A DNA stretch of 6,079 nt from Rhizobiaceae bacterium (GTDB lineage: Bacteria; Pseudomonadota; Alphaproteobacteria; Rhizobiales; Rhizobiaceae), in assembly GCA_004299545.1 (NCBI GenBank), contig SCRB01000215.1, positions 1 through 6,079 of the forward strand, given 5' to 3'. The notes below the pieces were generated by a model. It searched no databases. It worked only from the letters and a program-made list of their open reading frames with translations, and was not told the origin of the DNA. The translations under genes and the position numbers were made by a program. Below, piece by piece: positions 5,845 through 6,079 of the stretch. Position 1 is the stretch's first letter. Every line of letters starts with the position of its first letter.

Positions 5845-6079
5845 CTATTCGGGCATATGCAGGCTGTAGCCTGTGTTGCGGATCGTATGGAGAAGAGGCA
5901 TATCGAAGGATTTGTCGATCTTCGAGCGCAACCGGCTGATATGGGTTTCCACGACGCTCGTCTGCGGATCGAAATGCAGGTCCCATACCTGTTCGAGCAG
6001 CATGGTGCGGGTGACGACGCGGCCTTCGTTGCGCATCAGGATTTCAAGGAGAGCGAATTCACGCGGCTGCAATTCGATC
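5845..6079 (-). CDS. OmpR/PhoB-family response regulator, C-terminal DNA-binding domain (partial)
   Basis: The 5' part is cut by the right edge; 77 codons are visible and end with TAG at 5847-5845. They form a complete C-terminal portion of a winged-helix effector domain. LQPREFALLEILMRNEG starts it, followed by VVTRTMLLEQVWD. The recognition helix is VVETHISRLRSKID, and the wing is TIRNTGYSLHMPE. This is the signature of OmpR/PhoB response regulators, with an N-terminal receiver domain and a partner histidine kinase expected outside the window. A TTG at 6072 is not a plausible start, since the domain continues upstream to the edge. The following genes on the same strand are the GT2-GtrA and ArnT-like glycosyltransferases, which recalls PmrA-controlled arn loci. 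Whether this regulator controls them is not shown by the sequence. Confidence 0.92.
   Translation of the reverse strand, partial: IELQPREFALLEILMRNEGRVVTRTMLLEQVWDLHFDPQTSVVETHISRLRSKIDKSFDMPLLHTIRNTGYSLHMPE

Overview
The window is GC-rich, and its genes look like those of an alphaproteobacterium, probably Hyphomicrobiales (rhizobia-like). This rests on base composition, protein style and gene content; there is no rRNA or other marker to fix the genus. Six protein genes can be supported, two of them cut by the window edges. There are no tRNAs, rRNAs, insertion sequences or CRISPR arrays.

Left end, plus strand (1-1932): the last 63 codons of a ClC-type chloride channel with a C-terminal CBS domain, then a 241-base gap with a terminator-like hairpin and two mutually exclusive inverted repeats. 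A two-gene unit follows: a CtaG-type (caa3_CtaG family) cytochrome oxidase assembly membrane protein, and 24 bases later a periplasmic PCu(A)C copper chaperone with an intact H-x10-M-x21-H-x-M copper site. A SCO-family lipoprotein (CxxxC plus distal His) lies convergently on the minus strand. Its stop codon is 16 bases from that of the chaperone gene, and one hairpin covers both stops. Together the three proteins form a recognisable set for loading copper into a respiratory haem-copper oxidase outside the cytoplasmic membrane.

Middle (2666-3004): an intergenic stretch with no convincing gene, holding several small inverted repeats and two very short ORFs that are at best speculative.

Right end, minus strand (3005-6079), read right to left: the DNA-binding end of an OmpR/PhoB-family response regulator, a gap of about 200 bases, a GT2 glycosyltransferase fused to a GtrA-type four-helix membrane domain, and a GT39/ArnT-like integral membrane glycosyltransferase that overlaps or abuts it. 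The natural reading is a two-step envelope glycosylation pathway. The GT2-GtrA protein would make, and perhaps help flip, a polyprenyl-phosphate-linked sugar. The ArnT-like protein would then transfer that sugar to an extracytoplasmic acceptor. Control by the neighbouring response regulator is possible but not shown.

I do not see a clearly new biological system. The points most worth a second look are the regulator-linked glycosyltransferase pair, the alternative hairpins in the ctaG leader, and the extra cysteines at the copper site of the PCu(A)C protein.
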